This document shows positions 33,703 through 42,370 of a stretch of 64,000 nucleotides of DNA, piece by piece. The DNA comes from JBBDYD01 sp040901865 (lineage in GTDB: Bacteria > Bacteroidota > Ignavibacteria > UBA10030): the NCBI GenBank assembly GCA_040901865.1, contig JBBDYD010000136.1, positions 1 to 64,000 of the forward strand, read 5' to 3'. The notes under the pieces were generated by a model. That model was not told where the DNA came from and made no database searches. It saw only the letters and a program-made list of their open reading frames with translations. Made by a program: the position numbers and the translations under genes. Positions within the stretch are counted from its first letter, which is position 1. Each line of letters opens with the position of its first letter.

Positions 33703-34959
33703 CTAGTGCTTCAACCCCGCCATCCTTCCCTCCAAAAACCTCCGCTCCGGCTCCTGCTGTGTAAGGGATAGGGCTTTCTCGTAGGAGGCTCGCGCGTCCG
33801 CGGTTTTTCCAAGCCGGCGACATAATTCCGCTCGTGCAGAATGCGCAAGGTGATAATCAGCCAGGTTACCACGTGCGAAAATGGCATCAATCAGGTCAAG
33901 CCCGGCTTGAGGTCCGTCACGCATCGCTATGGCAACGGCGCGATTAAGATCGATCACAGGCGACGGTTCCGCCTGCAGGAGCAGATCATACAATCCCACA
34001 ATCTGCACCCAATCCGTCTTATCGGCGGTCTCCGCTTCTGCATGAACAGCCGCAATGGCCGCCTGAATTGTGTAAGGCCCAAAACGCCGCGACGCAAGCG
34101 CACGTTCAACGAGACCAATCCCCTCCTTAATTCGCTCACGGTCCCAGAGCCCTCGATCCTGATCCTCAAGCAATATCAGATCTCCGTCAGCCGATGTTCG
34201 TGCCGCGCGGCGTGATTCCTGCAACAACATGAGCCCAAGCAATCCAAGCACCTCCGGTTCGGGGAGCAATTCCGTCAATAACCGTCCAAGGCGGATTGCC
34301 TCTTCGGAAATATCCGATCGCGTCAGGGATTGGCCGGATGTTGCAGAATATCCCTCGTTGAAGACCAGGTAAATGACCTGAAGGACCGTGTCGAGACGAC
34401 CGGGGAGTTCGGATTGCGACGGTACCTGATACGGAATGCGTGCATCGCGGATTTTCGACTTAGCGCGAACAATGCGTTGGGCGAGCGTGGGCGGAGTCGT
34501 CAGGAACGCACGGGCGATCTCTTCAGTCGTGAGTCCGCAGACTTCGCGGAGGGTGAGGGCAACACGCGCTTCGGGTGATAACGCCGGGTGACAGCAGGTG
34601 AAGATCAGGCGGAGCTGATCGTCCCCGACGGGATCGTCGATCCGGTCGGCGGGATCTTCGAACTCTGACGCAAGCTGATCGGCAACCGTCTCGAGCGAAG
34701 AGTCGAACCGCGCCCGTCTCCGGATGCCGTCGATGGCTTTGAACCGGCCCGTGGACACCAGCCAGGCACGCGGATTCGCCGGGATGCCTTCGTTGGGCCA
34801 TTGTTCGGCCGCAGCGGCAAAGGCGTCATGCAGAGCATCCTCCGCAACGTCAAAGTCGCCCAGGAGGCGGATAAGCGTCGCCAGGATCCGACGTGATTCC
34901 GAGGTATACAGCCGGTCGAGAAGGCTTGCGACATCGCCTGATCCCAAGGGCGTTTCCAT
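33703..34959 (-). CDS. ECF42-type sigma factor with C-terminal DUF6596/TPR-like domain
   Basis: A 418-residue sigma factor, twice the size of ordinary ECF proteins. Region 2 lies in residues about 8-80 (DVAEDALHDAFAAAAEQWP; NPRAWLVSTGRFKAID) and region 4 in about 110-165 (LTTEEIARAFLTTPPTLAQR). The C-terminal half (about 180-418) has the conserved YLVFNEGYSATSG and DLNRAVAIAM motifs and TPR-like helices, as in the ECF42 group. No anti-sigma gene accompanies it, also as in that group, where the C-terminal extension is needed for activity. Genes for DGPF proteins next door are the standard targets of ECF42. Confidence 0.93.
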   Translation of the reverse strand: METPLGSGDVASLLDRLYTSESRRILATLIRLLGDFDVAEDALHDAFAAAAEQWPNEGIPANPRAWLVSTGRFKAIDGIRRRARFDSSLETVADQLASEFEDPADRIDDPVGDDQLRLIFTCCHPALSPEARVALTLREVCGLTTEEIARAFLTTPPTLAQRIVRAKSKIRDARIPYQVPSQSELPGRLDTVLQVIYLVFNEGYSATSGQSLTRSDISEEAIRLGRLLTELLPEPEVLGLLGLMLLQESRRAARTSADGDLILLEDQDRGLWDRERIKEGIGLVERALASRRFGPYTIQAAIAAVHAEAETADKTDWVQIVGLYDLLLQAEPSPVIDLNRAVAIAMRDGPQAGLDLIDAIFARGNLADYHLAHSARAELCRRLGKTADARASYEKALSLTQQEPERRFLEGRMAGLKH

Positions 34960-35128
34960 TCAAAAAAGGGCATTAGTAAGAATGATTCCGAGCAATCTCC
35001 TTTGAAAATAGCTTTATTTCCGCAAAATCAAAAAGCCGTCTTTTTATGAGTTCCTTTTCGCTTGACATTGTAGGATGGGATAACCATTTTAGCGATAAAG
35101 TTATCGGTTAAGTAAAAATGAGGTTTCA
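34960..35128. other. Divergent intergenic region between sigma and pectin loci
   Basis: 169 bases separating the divergent sigma factor and pectate lyase genes. It is AT-richer than its surroundings and carries the inverted repeat described at 35088. TTGACA at 35062-35067 could be a -35 box for the lyase, but no good -10 box follows at the right distance. Confidence 0.5.
35088..35111. promoter_or_regulatory. Candidate operator (inverted repeat) before the PL9 gene
   Basis: TTTAGCGATAA and TTATCGGTTAA are inverted repeats around a 2-base centre; the inner CGATAA/TTATCG arms are perfect and the outer bases have two mismatches. It ends 17 bases before the GTG start, a position where a bound repressor would block the pectin genes. 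The LacI-family gene at 50301 is the obvious candidate regulator, but no second copy of the site was noticed. Confidence 0.4.
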
Positions 35129-36667
35129 GTGCCCTCCCTTTCGAAAAAGTGCCTCGGCCGATACCTTGCCGTCTTGTTCTTCATCTTCATAATAGTCCAG
35201 ATTCAAGCTCGTGCGACTCAGTATTTTGTCGCTCCCACCGGAAACGATTTGAACGCTGGAACGATGGATTCTCCGTTTGCCACAATCACAAAAGCTCAGT
35301 CGGTCATGGTCGCCGGTGACACCACCTACGTGCGTGGAGGACTCTACGCGCTTGGTGCTACTATCACATTGAACAAGAGCGGCACGGCGGGGAATCGCCT
35401 CAACCTGTTCGCGTATGCCGGTGAACGCCCAGTCCTTGATTTTTCGCAAATGGTTGTGGGACCAAGCAACAGAGGTATTCGTCTCCAAGGTTGGTACTGG
35501 ACTATTCGCGGACTCGACATCAAGGGTGCCGGTGATAATGGAATGCAGATTGACAACGGAGCTTACAGTGTTGTCGAACATTGCGCATTCTATGAGAATC
35601 GAGACACAGGGTTACAACTCAGCAACGGTGCAGCATACAATGAAATCATCAATTGTGATTCCTACAATAATGCTGACACTGCTCAGGGAAACGCCGACGG
35701 GTTTGCTCCGAAACTGGACGTGGGAACCGGAAATTATTTTTTCGGCTGCCGTGCTTGGAACAACTCCGATGACGGATTTGACGGATATATGCGCGGTGCG
35801 GACAGCGTCGTCACGGTGATGGAAAACTGCTGGATTTTCAGTAACGGATATCTGGCCAACGGCACGGCGAGCAGCGGAAACGGAAATGGGTTCAAGATGG
35901 GGGGGATGGATTTGCTTACCGACAGTCTGCGTCATAACATAACGCTTATCAATTGTCTCGCCTTTGATAATCGCGTCAAGGGATTCGATCAGAACAACAA
36001 TCGAGGCTCGATGACCCTGCTCAATTGTACGGGCTATCGGAACGGAACGAACTTCTCGATTCCCGGGCCTCTCAAAAGCGGCTCGGTCGCAACTATAACG
36101 AACGGGCTGGTTTTGGGCTCTGCAGGCAGTCTTGCAGCTCATGTCGTCCAAACGACTAACAGCTGGATGCCGCAATTCACTGTGACCAGCGGGGACTTCT
36201 TGAATATTGACACTACGGGGGTGCGGGGTCCCAGGCAACCGGACGGGAGCCTCCCCGACTTGGGCTTTATGCACCTTGCCCAGGGGAGCCCGCTCATCAA
36301 CGCCGGGACTGATGTCGGTCATCCGTTCAACGGGAGCGGGCCTGATCTCGGGTGCTTCGAAAGCGATTTCCCGGTGTCAGTGCAGAATCCCCACACGTCT
36401 CCCCTCGCCTTCACCCTTCATCAAAACTACCCGAATCCCTTCAACCCGAACACCACGATCACCTTCAGCATTCTCCAACCCGCAATGACCTCGCTGAAGA
36501 TCTATGACATTCTGGGTCGGGAAATGGCCACACTGGTGCATCGGGAACTGACCCCGGGGCCGTACGAATTCATGTGGGACGGACAGGGACACTCGAGCGG
36601 AACGTATGTATACAGACTTGTCTCCGGTTCAGATGTGCAATCCAACACCATGACCTTAATGAAGTAA
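35129..36667 (+). CDS. Secreted pectate lyase, PL9 family, with T9SS domain
   Basis: A 512-residue protein with a signal peptide (about 1-29). The right-handed beta-helix follows the PL9 (Pel9A-like) pattern: NADGFAPK with the presumed catalytic base Lys195, and NNSDDGFDGY with Asp214, Asp215 and Asp218 as calcium ligands. It cleaves polygalacturonate by beta-elimination outside the cell. The last 80 residues are a T9SS sorting domain with NYPNPFNP. The start is GTG 35129; the only near ATG (35118) is out of frame. First gene of a PL9-PL1-GH28 run; its stop overlaps the next start (TAATG). Confidence 0.92.
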   Translation: MPSLSKKCLGRYLAVLFFIFIIVQIQARATQYFVAPTGNDLNAGTMDSPFATITKAQSVMVAGDTTYVRGGLYALGATITLNKSGTAGNRLNLFAYAGERPVLDFSQMVVGPSNRGIRLQGWYWTIRGLDIKGAGDNGMQIDNGAYSVVEHCAFYENRDTGLQLSNGAAYNEIINCDSYNNADTAQGNADGFAPKLDVGTGNYFFGCRAWNNSDDGFDGYMRGADSVVTVMENCWIFSNGYLANGTASSGNGNGFKMGGMDLLTDSLRHNITLINCLAFDNRVKGFDQNNNRGSMTLLNCTGYRNGTNFSIPGPLKSGSVATITNGLVLGSAGSLAAHVVQTTNSWMPQFTVTSGDFLNIDTTGVRGPRQPDGSLPDLGFMHLAQGSPLINAGTDVGHPFNGSGPDLGCFESDFPVSVQNPHTSPLAFTLHQNYPNPFNPNTTITFSILQPAMTSLKIYDILGREMATLVHRELTPGPYEFMWDGQGHSSGTYVYRLVSGSDVQSNTMTLMK

Positions 36668-38052
36668 TGAATCCGCGAAGGACAATATATGTCATCGCTG
36701 CGCTGCTTCTTGGCGGCACTCAAGTTTCCTGTTCTGCCCAGGTTGTGGCGTTTCCCGGCGCGGAGGGATTTGGCCGATATACATCGGGCGGGCGGGGCGG
36801 ACGCGTGATCGCGGTGACCAACCTGAACGACAACGGACCCGGGAGTCTGCGCAATGCTTTGAAGGAAAGCGGGCCCCGCACGATCGTCTTCCGCGTCTCC
36901 GGAACCATCGCCTTGAAATCCGATCTCATGATTGACAAGGGCGATGTAACCGTTGCCGGACAGACGGCCCCGGGAGACGGAATCTGCATCAGGGACTACA
37001 AGACGCAAGTCAGCGCAACGAACGTGATTATCCGGTTCCTTCGTTTTCGCCTGGGCGACGAATCGGCCCATCCGGAAGACCCTTTCACAGTGATGGGTTC
37101 CAGGAACGTTATCATCGATCATTGTTCGATGAGCTGGGGGATCGACGAAAGCGGCTCGTTCTATGACAACGAGGATTTTACGCTCCAATGGTCCATCATC
37201 AGCGAAAGCTTGTACAATTCACATCACCCCAAAGGTCCTCACGGATACGGAGGGATCTGGGGCGGCGCACAGGCTTCGTTCCTGTATAATCTTCTCGCGC
37301 ATCATTCGAGCAGGAATCCCCGGTTCAACGGCGATCGGACCGCGAAGGTTCAAGGACGGGAATTCGTCGAGTTCAGAAACAACGCTGTGTACAATTGGGG
37401 GTTCAAGTGTGCCTACGGCGGTGAACGCGGACATCAGGACATCATTGCGAATTACTTCAAGCCCGGACCGGCGTCGGTAAACAACGACCGGTTCCTCGAA
37501 CCGTGGGACGGAGACGGCAAGTGGTTTCTCAGCGGCAACGTCGTCGAGGGTTCACCGAACATCGCTTCCGACAACTGGGCCGGCGCAGGGGGTGACTATA
37601 TCGGGGACGGCCGTGTTGACACTCCGTTTATTTCAAACGCATCGGCCCGGCCGGCAACGCAGGCGTTTGATGCGATTCTCAGATTCTCCGGTGCGATCCT
37701 TCCGCAACGGGATGTTGTCGATCAGCGGATCGTGAAAGAGGCCGGAAGCGGGACAGCGACGTTCGGTGGAACATCGTATGCGAAGGACCACAAAGTGAAG
37801 TCTCCGCTGCCGCTCGGGATCATTGATTCTCAGGCGGAAGTCGGCGGATGGCCCGAGCTCAGGAGTGTGGAACCTCCCGTTGATTCGGACGAAGACGGAA
37901 TTCCGGACGCGTGGGAATCGGCCAACGGCCTGAATCCCCGGGAAGCCCTCGATGGCAGAGAATTGGCCAAATCCGGTTATTCTCACTTGGAAGTGTACCT
38001 GAACAGCCTCGCCGCCGGAAAGTGGCTCGATCCCACCTCTATTAAAGAGTAA
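36667..38052 (+). CDS. Pectate lyase, PL1 family
   Basis: A 461-residue secreted enzyme. The signal peptide ends near residue 24, with a possible lipobox (QVSC). The PL1 beta-helix begins FPGAEGFGRYTSGGRGG, typical of the subfamily common in Bacteroidota, and carries IIDHCSMSWGIDE and, later, HHSSRNPRFNGDR with the likely catalytic Arg. A C-terminal DSDEDGIPDAWE motif is a calcium-binding, thrombospondin-3-like segment. Start 36667 overlaps the PL9 stop, which favours it over an upstream in-frame ATG. It depolymerises pectate with the neighbouring PL9 and GH28. Confidence 0.92.
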   Translation: MNPRRTIYVIAALLLGGTQVSCSAQVVAFPGAEGFGRYTSGGRGGRVIAVTNLNDNGPGSLRNALKESGPRTIVFRVSGTIALKSDLMIDKGDVTVAGQTAPGDGICIRDYKTQVSATNVIIRFLRFRLGDESAHPEDPFTVMGSRNVIIDHCSMSWGIDESGSFYDNEDFTLQWSIISESLYNSHHPKGPHGYGGIWGGAQASFLYNLLAHHSSRNPRFNGDRTAKVQGREFVEFRNNAVYNWGFKCAYGGERGHQDIIANYFKPGPASVNNDRFLEPWDGDGKWFLSGNVVEGSPNIASDNWAGAGGDYIGDGRVDTPFISNASARPATQAFDAILRFSGAILPQRDVVDQRIVKEAGSGTATFGGTSYAKDHKVKSPLPLGIIDSQAEVGGWPELRSVEPPVDSDEDGIPDAWESANGLNPREALDGRELAKSGYSHLEVYLNSLAAGKWLDPTSIKE

Positions 38053-38058
38053 ACGATC

Positions 38059-39468
38059 ATGAACTGCCGGAAACAATCCATCCTCCCCATTCTCCTCCTG
38101 GCGGCAGTGGCTTTACTCAGCTGTTCTGCCCAAACGGCTTCGACACAAGCGATTGAAGGATGGGCCGCTCTGCCGGGGATCCTGAAATCCATTCAGGCCC
38201 CTGTCTTTCCCGATCGCGATTTCAACATAACGCACTACGGCGCCAAAGGCGACGGGACCGCGGATTGCACCGAAGCGATCAGAAAAGCCATCGATGCGTG
38301 CAATGCGGTGGGCGGCGGAAGGGTGGTCGTGGCGGGCGGTGTATATCTCACGGGGGCGATCCACCTGAAGAGCAACGTCAATCTATACGTGGCAAAGGAC
38401 GCAACGCTCCGATTCAGCACAAACCCTCAACACTATCTTCCCGTTGTCTACACGCGCTGGGAAGGCGTCGAATGCATGAACTACTCTCCGCTGATCTACG
38501 CCTACCGGCAGGAAAATATTGCCGTGACGGGAGAGGGAACGCTCGACGGTCAGGGCTCAACCAGTCATTGGTGGTGGTGGAAGGGTGGAGAGAAGAACGG
38601 CTGGAAAAAGGGGATGCCCCAGCAGAAACGCGACCGGGACTCGCTGTTCGCCATGGGCGAACGCGGCGTGCCGGTGGCACAGAGAGTCTTCGGCGAAGGC
38701 CATTATCTCAGGCCCAGCTTCTTTCAGCCCTACGAGTGCAAAAACATTCTCGTGCAGGGCGTGACCTTCGAAGATTCTCCGATGTGGTTCCTTCATCCCG
38801 TGCTCTCCGAAAACATCTCCGTCCTCAATGTCACCGTCAAAGGCCTGGGCCCCAACAACGACGGATGCAATCCCGAATCTTCAAAGAACGTCCTGATCAA
38901 GGGGTGCTATTTTGACACCGGCGACGACTGCATCGCGATTAAATCCGGCCGCAATGCGGACGGAAGGCGGGTCGGGGTTCCGAGCGAGAACATTGTGATT
39001 CAGGATTGCCAGATGAAAGACGGTCATGGCGGTGTGGTGATGGGAAGCGAGATGTCGGGCGGAGTGAGGAATGTGTATGCCGAACGGTGCACGATGGACA
39101 GCCCGAATCTCGACCGGGCATTGCGCATCAAAACTAATTCCGTCCGGGGCGGATTCGTTGAGAACGTCTTTATGAGAGATGTGGAAGTGGGGGAGGTCGC
39201 TCACGCGGTCATCAAGATCAACTTCTTTTATGAAGAGGGGGACGCCGGTAAATTTCCCCCGGTCGTTCGGAATATCCACGTGAAGAATGTGAAGAGCAAA
39301 AAAAGCCCGTACGCGCTTTGGATCAGAACCTATGACCATTCTCCCGCCACGGGGATCTTCATCGAAGATTGCGAATTCGAGAATGTGGCAAATCCGAATG
39401 TGATCGAGAATGTGAAGGATTTGAAGTTCACCAACGTCCGGATCAACGGCAAGCCGGTGTCGAACTGA
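38059..39468 (+). CDS. Polygalacturonase, GH28 family
   Basis: A 469-residue protein with a signal peptide or lipoprotein signal (LLSC, Cys22). The GH28 beta-helix carries all catalytic motifs: NNDGC (Asp268), TGDDCIAIKSG (Asp289, Asp290), GHGGVVMGSE (His323) and RALRIKTN (Arg356, Lys358). It hydrolyses the alpha-1,4 bonds of polygalacturonate, probably exo-acting from the periplasm or surface. It starts 6 bases after the PL1 gene, so the three enzymes form one operon. Confidence 0.94.
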   Translation: MNCRKQSILPILLLAAVALLSCSAQTASTQAIEGWAALPGILKSIQAPVFPDRDFNITHYGAKGDGTADCTEAIRKAIDACNAVGGGRVVVAGGVYLTGAIHLKSNVNLYVAKDATLRFSTNPQHYLPVVYTRWEGVECMNYSPLIYAYRQENIAVTGEGTLDGQGSTSHWWWWKGGEKNGWKKGMPQQKRDRDSLFAMGERGVPVAQRVFGEGHYLRPSFFQPYECKNILVQGVTFEDSPMWFLHPVLSENISVLNVTVKGLGPNNDGCNPESSKNVLIKGCYFDTGDDCIAIKSGRNADGRRVGVPSENIVIQDCQMKDGHGGVVMGSEMSGGVRNVYAERCTMDSPNLDRALRIKTNSVRGGFVENVFMRDVEVGEVAHAVIKINFFYEEGDAGKFPPVVRNIHVKNVKSKKSPYALWIRTYDHSPATGIFIEDCEFENVANPNVIENVKDLKFTNVRINGKPVSN

Positions 39469-39487
39469 CCGGCAGAGTATCCTCAAC

Positions 39488-42370
39488 ATGAGCGTTCATA
39501 GTCATATCATCCAGTGCTGCAGCTTTCTTGCCCTGTTCCTGCTGGCCGTAGTCGGGAATCTCTCGGCCCAGACATCAGGCAAGATCTCGGGCACCGTGGC
39601 GGACGCGGCAACGGGTGAGATACTCCTGGGTGTTAACGTCTTCATTTCCGGGACAACAATCGGCGCCGCCACGGATCTGGAGGGGACGTACTTCATTCTG
39701 AACATTCCCCCCGGGGAATATGATTTGACCGCCTCGATGGTCGGGTACCAGCAGACCGTCATGCGCGGGGTCATTGTGCATGCGGGCAGGACGACCGAAG
39801 CAGATTTTCGCCTTTCCGAAGCGATCCTGGCCATGGATGAAGTCGTGATCCAGGCCGTTCGACCGGATGTCGAAAAAGAGAAGACATCAACGAGTGCCAT
39901 TATCCGCTTTGACGAAGTGCAGTCGCTTCCCGGGATCAGGGATGTCGGCAGTATCCTGTCATTGGCTGCAGACGTCACCGACGGTCATTTCCGGGGCGGC
40001 CGTTTAGGGGAGGAGTACTACACACTTCAGGGAATGGGCATCGTCAACCCTCTGGATAATTCATCGGCGTTCTTGCCGATCATGAGCGGTGTGGAGGAAG
40101 TGGAGGTCATCACCAGCGGATTCGGGGCGCAATACGGTAACGCCCAATCCGGAGTCGTGAATATCTCTATGAAAGAGGGAAGGATTGACCGGTGGACGAC
40201 GAGGTTTGAATCGCGAACCCGCACTCCCGGCCGAAAGCATTTCGGCCCGAGCGCCTATGATCAGAACGCGAATCTGTACCTCTCACTTCTCCTGAGCGGA
40301 GACGTCTGGCTCAGCGGAGATCCGGGCGCCGATACGCCTCAGCCGTACTACGGAAGCATGGGGTCGGGGCTGACGAGCAGTTATGCGCAAGATACTCTAA
40401 CGCAGGTTGCTGTGGCCCAGGCGCTGTGGCGGCAGACGCGCCGCGATCTTGACCGACCGTACGGGTCAGAGCTTGATTACTCTGTGGAGGTTGCCACGGG
40501 CGGACCGATCGCTCCTGGCCTCCGCATGTTCATGGCTCTTCGTACGAATACCGAGTGGCCCGTGTTCCCGGTGGAAAAGCCGGATATTCAATATCAGGCG
40601 ATGGGAAATGTTGTGTACGATATCGGTGAAGGAAAGTCCCTTCGGTTCAGCGGCGGACTTACAGAAGAGACAGCAAACGTTTTTCCCGGAGCAAACAGTG
40701 TGGGCGGATATCAGCGCTGGCTCTGGGACCGGATCACCGGCATCAATTACCGCAAGAGCACCAACGCCCAGATTGGAGTCCGATTCACCCACGCGCTGAG
40801 TCAGAGCACGTTCTATGAATTGAAACTCAACTCACTGTTCACAACCAACAAGGTCGGGGCAACCCCGGTCCCGGGTTTTATTCCCGACTCTCTCAGTTTT
40901 GCCTGGCCGACGGCCGTCCTCTCGTTTTCGAACAACAACTCTCCCGACGGGATCAATTATCAGGCCGGGTATGACAACTTTAGAACCGAACAGACACGAA
41001 CCGTCTCATTTGACGGTTCTCTCACAAGTCAGATCACCAACTCTCATCTGCTAAACGCAGGAATGCAGATCAACGCCTACCTGATCGAAACCTCGAATGT
41101 CCTGAATCTTCGTTCAAACAGATATATCGAACAATACACCGGGACTCCGTTCGAAGGGGCCATCTATTTCCAGGATAAGATGGAATTCGAAGGGCTCATC
41201 GCGAATGCAGGCATTCGGCTCGATGTGTGGAATTCCGGCCGGGAGTACTACACAGATCTTTACACTCCGTTCCTTGCGGCCGATTCTGTCGGTGAATTCC
41301 ATCCTGAATCTGCCCCCAAGAAGGAATCCCCCATTATCGGGCGTCTTCAGCCGCGTATCGGTGTGTCCTTCCCGATTTACGAGGGGACCGTGTTCCATCT
41401 CAACTATGGCTCATTCATGCAGCGCCCGTCGTTCCAATACGTGGTTTCTGAACGCGTGGCTCAACTGAACAATAGCCCTGTGATTCTGGGTAATGCCCGC
41501 CTCGAGCCGGAGGTAACCAACAGCTACGACATCGGCGTCATGCAGGCGCTCGGGGATGGTTTTACGCTCGACGTGAGCGGGTACTATAAAGACGTCAAGA
41601 ATCTCCTTCAGCAAGCGAACTTCACGGATGACCGGGCCGGGAACCTTGTGAGCTCTTATTTCAACCTGGATTATGCCGACATTCGCGGATTCCGCGTGGC
41701 GCTGACGAAACGGCGCGGCGATCTGACTGGATCGGTCAATTATCAGTACAGTTATGCGACCGGAAGAAGCGCTACGGCAACGGCGGCAACTCCCGCATTT
41801 TACCGCGACACCACCGGAGCCGTGACGACGGATCTTGCGAACGTCCCGACGCGGGATATCATTCTCGATTTCGACCGCACGCACAACCTTGTCATCAAAC
41901 TCGGATACGAAACGGAGGATGCGTGGGGGCCGGAAGTGTTCGGATTCCGCCCGTTCTCCAATATGAATATTTCAACGATCTCTTTCGTGCGCAGCGGCCG
42001 GCCGTATACATCTCCCTCCAACATCAAACTCATCAATGTGCTTCGGACGCCGTGGGAATACAACATGGATCTGCGCATCACCAAGCGAGTGGCGGACTTT
42101 TTCGGAGTTTCGGCGACATTCTACATGGAAGTGTTCAATCTGTTCGACAGCCGGATCCTGAATTATTCCTACATCTTTCAGCGGCCAACGGCCACGAATC
42201 CCAATCTCCCTCTTCAATACTACGAGAGCTATCCCGTCGACGACCGGAACAATGGGATCCGCTACTGGTGGGATAAAGGAAGACAGGGTCCGTTTGCCGT
42301 GGATCAGTCATTCCTGATCTACAGCAACCAGCCGCGTTCGTACAGCTTCGGAATGGTGATCGAACTGTGA
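39488..42370 (+). CDS. TonB-dependent receptor with carboxypeptidase-like N-terminal domain
   Basis: A 960-residue outer-membrane receptor. After the signal peptide (about 1-27), a CarboxypepD_reg-like domain (30-115: ISGTVADAATGEILLGVNV, DLEGTYFILNIPPGEYDL) leads to a plug (about 120-220) and a large beta-barrel ending in aromatic strands. It would import pectin oligosaccharides with TonB energy. It resembles SusC but no SusD gene follows; instead the next gene encodes a T9SS protein and overlaps its stop (GTGA). It starts 19 bases after GH28. Confidence 0.9.
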   Translation: MSVHSHIIQCCSFLALFLLAVVGNLSAQTSGKISGTVADAATGEILLGVNVFISGTTIGAATDLEGTYFILNIPPGEYDLTASMVGYQQTVMRGVIVHAGRTTEADFRLSEAILAMDEVVIQAVRPDVEKEKTSTSAIIRFDEVQSLPGIRDVGSILSLAADVTDGHFRGGRLGEEYYTLQGMGIVNPLDNSSAFLPIMSGVEEVEVITSGFGAQYGNAQSGVVNISMKEGRIDRWTTRFESRTRTPGRKHFGPSAYDQNANLYLSLLLSGDVWLSGDPGADTPQPYYGSMGSGLTSSYAQDTLTQVAVAQALWRQTRRDLDRPYGSELDYSVEVATGGPIAPGLRMFMALRTNTEWPVFPVEKPDIQYQAMGNVVYDIGEGKSLRFSGGLTEETANVFPGANSVGGYQRWLWDRITGINYRKSTNAQIGVRFTHALSQSTFYELKLNSLFTTNKVGATPVPGFIPDSLSFAWPTAVLSFSNNNSPDGINYQAGYDNFRTEQTRTVSFDGSLTSQITNSHLLNAGMQINAYLIETSNVLNLRSNRYIEQYTGTPFEGAIYFQDKMEFEGLIANAGIRLDVWNSGREYYTDLYTPFLAADSVGEFHPESAPKKESPIIGRLQPRIGVSFPIYEGTVFHLNYGSFMQRPSFQYVVSERVAQLNNSPVILGNARLEPEVTNSYDIGVMQALGDGFTLDVSGYYKDVKNLLQQANFTDDRAGNLVSSYFNLDYADIRGFRVALTKRRGDLTGSVNYQYSYATGRSATATAATPAFYRDTTGAVTTDLANVPTRDIILDFDRTHNLVIKLGYETEDAWGPEVFGFRPFSNMNISTISFVRSGRPYTSPSNIKLINVLRTPWEYNMDLRITKRVADFFGVSATFYMEVFNLFDSRILNYSYIFQRPTATNPNLPLQYYESYPVDDRNNGIRYWWDKGRQGPFAVDQSFLIYSNQPRSYSFGMVIEL

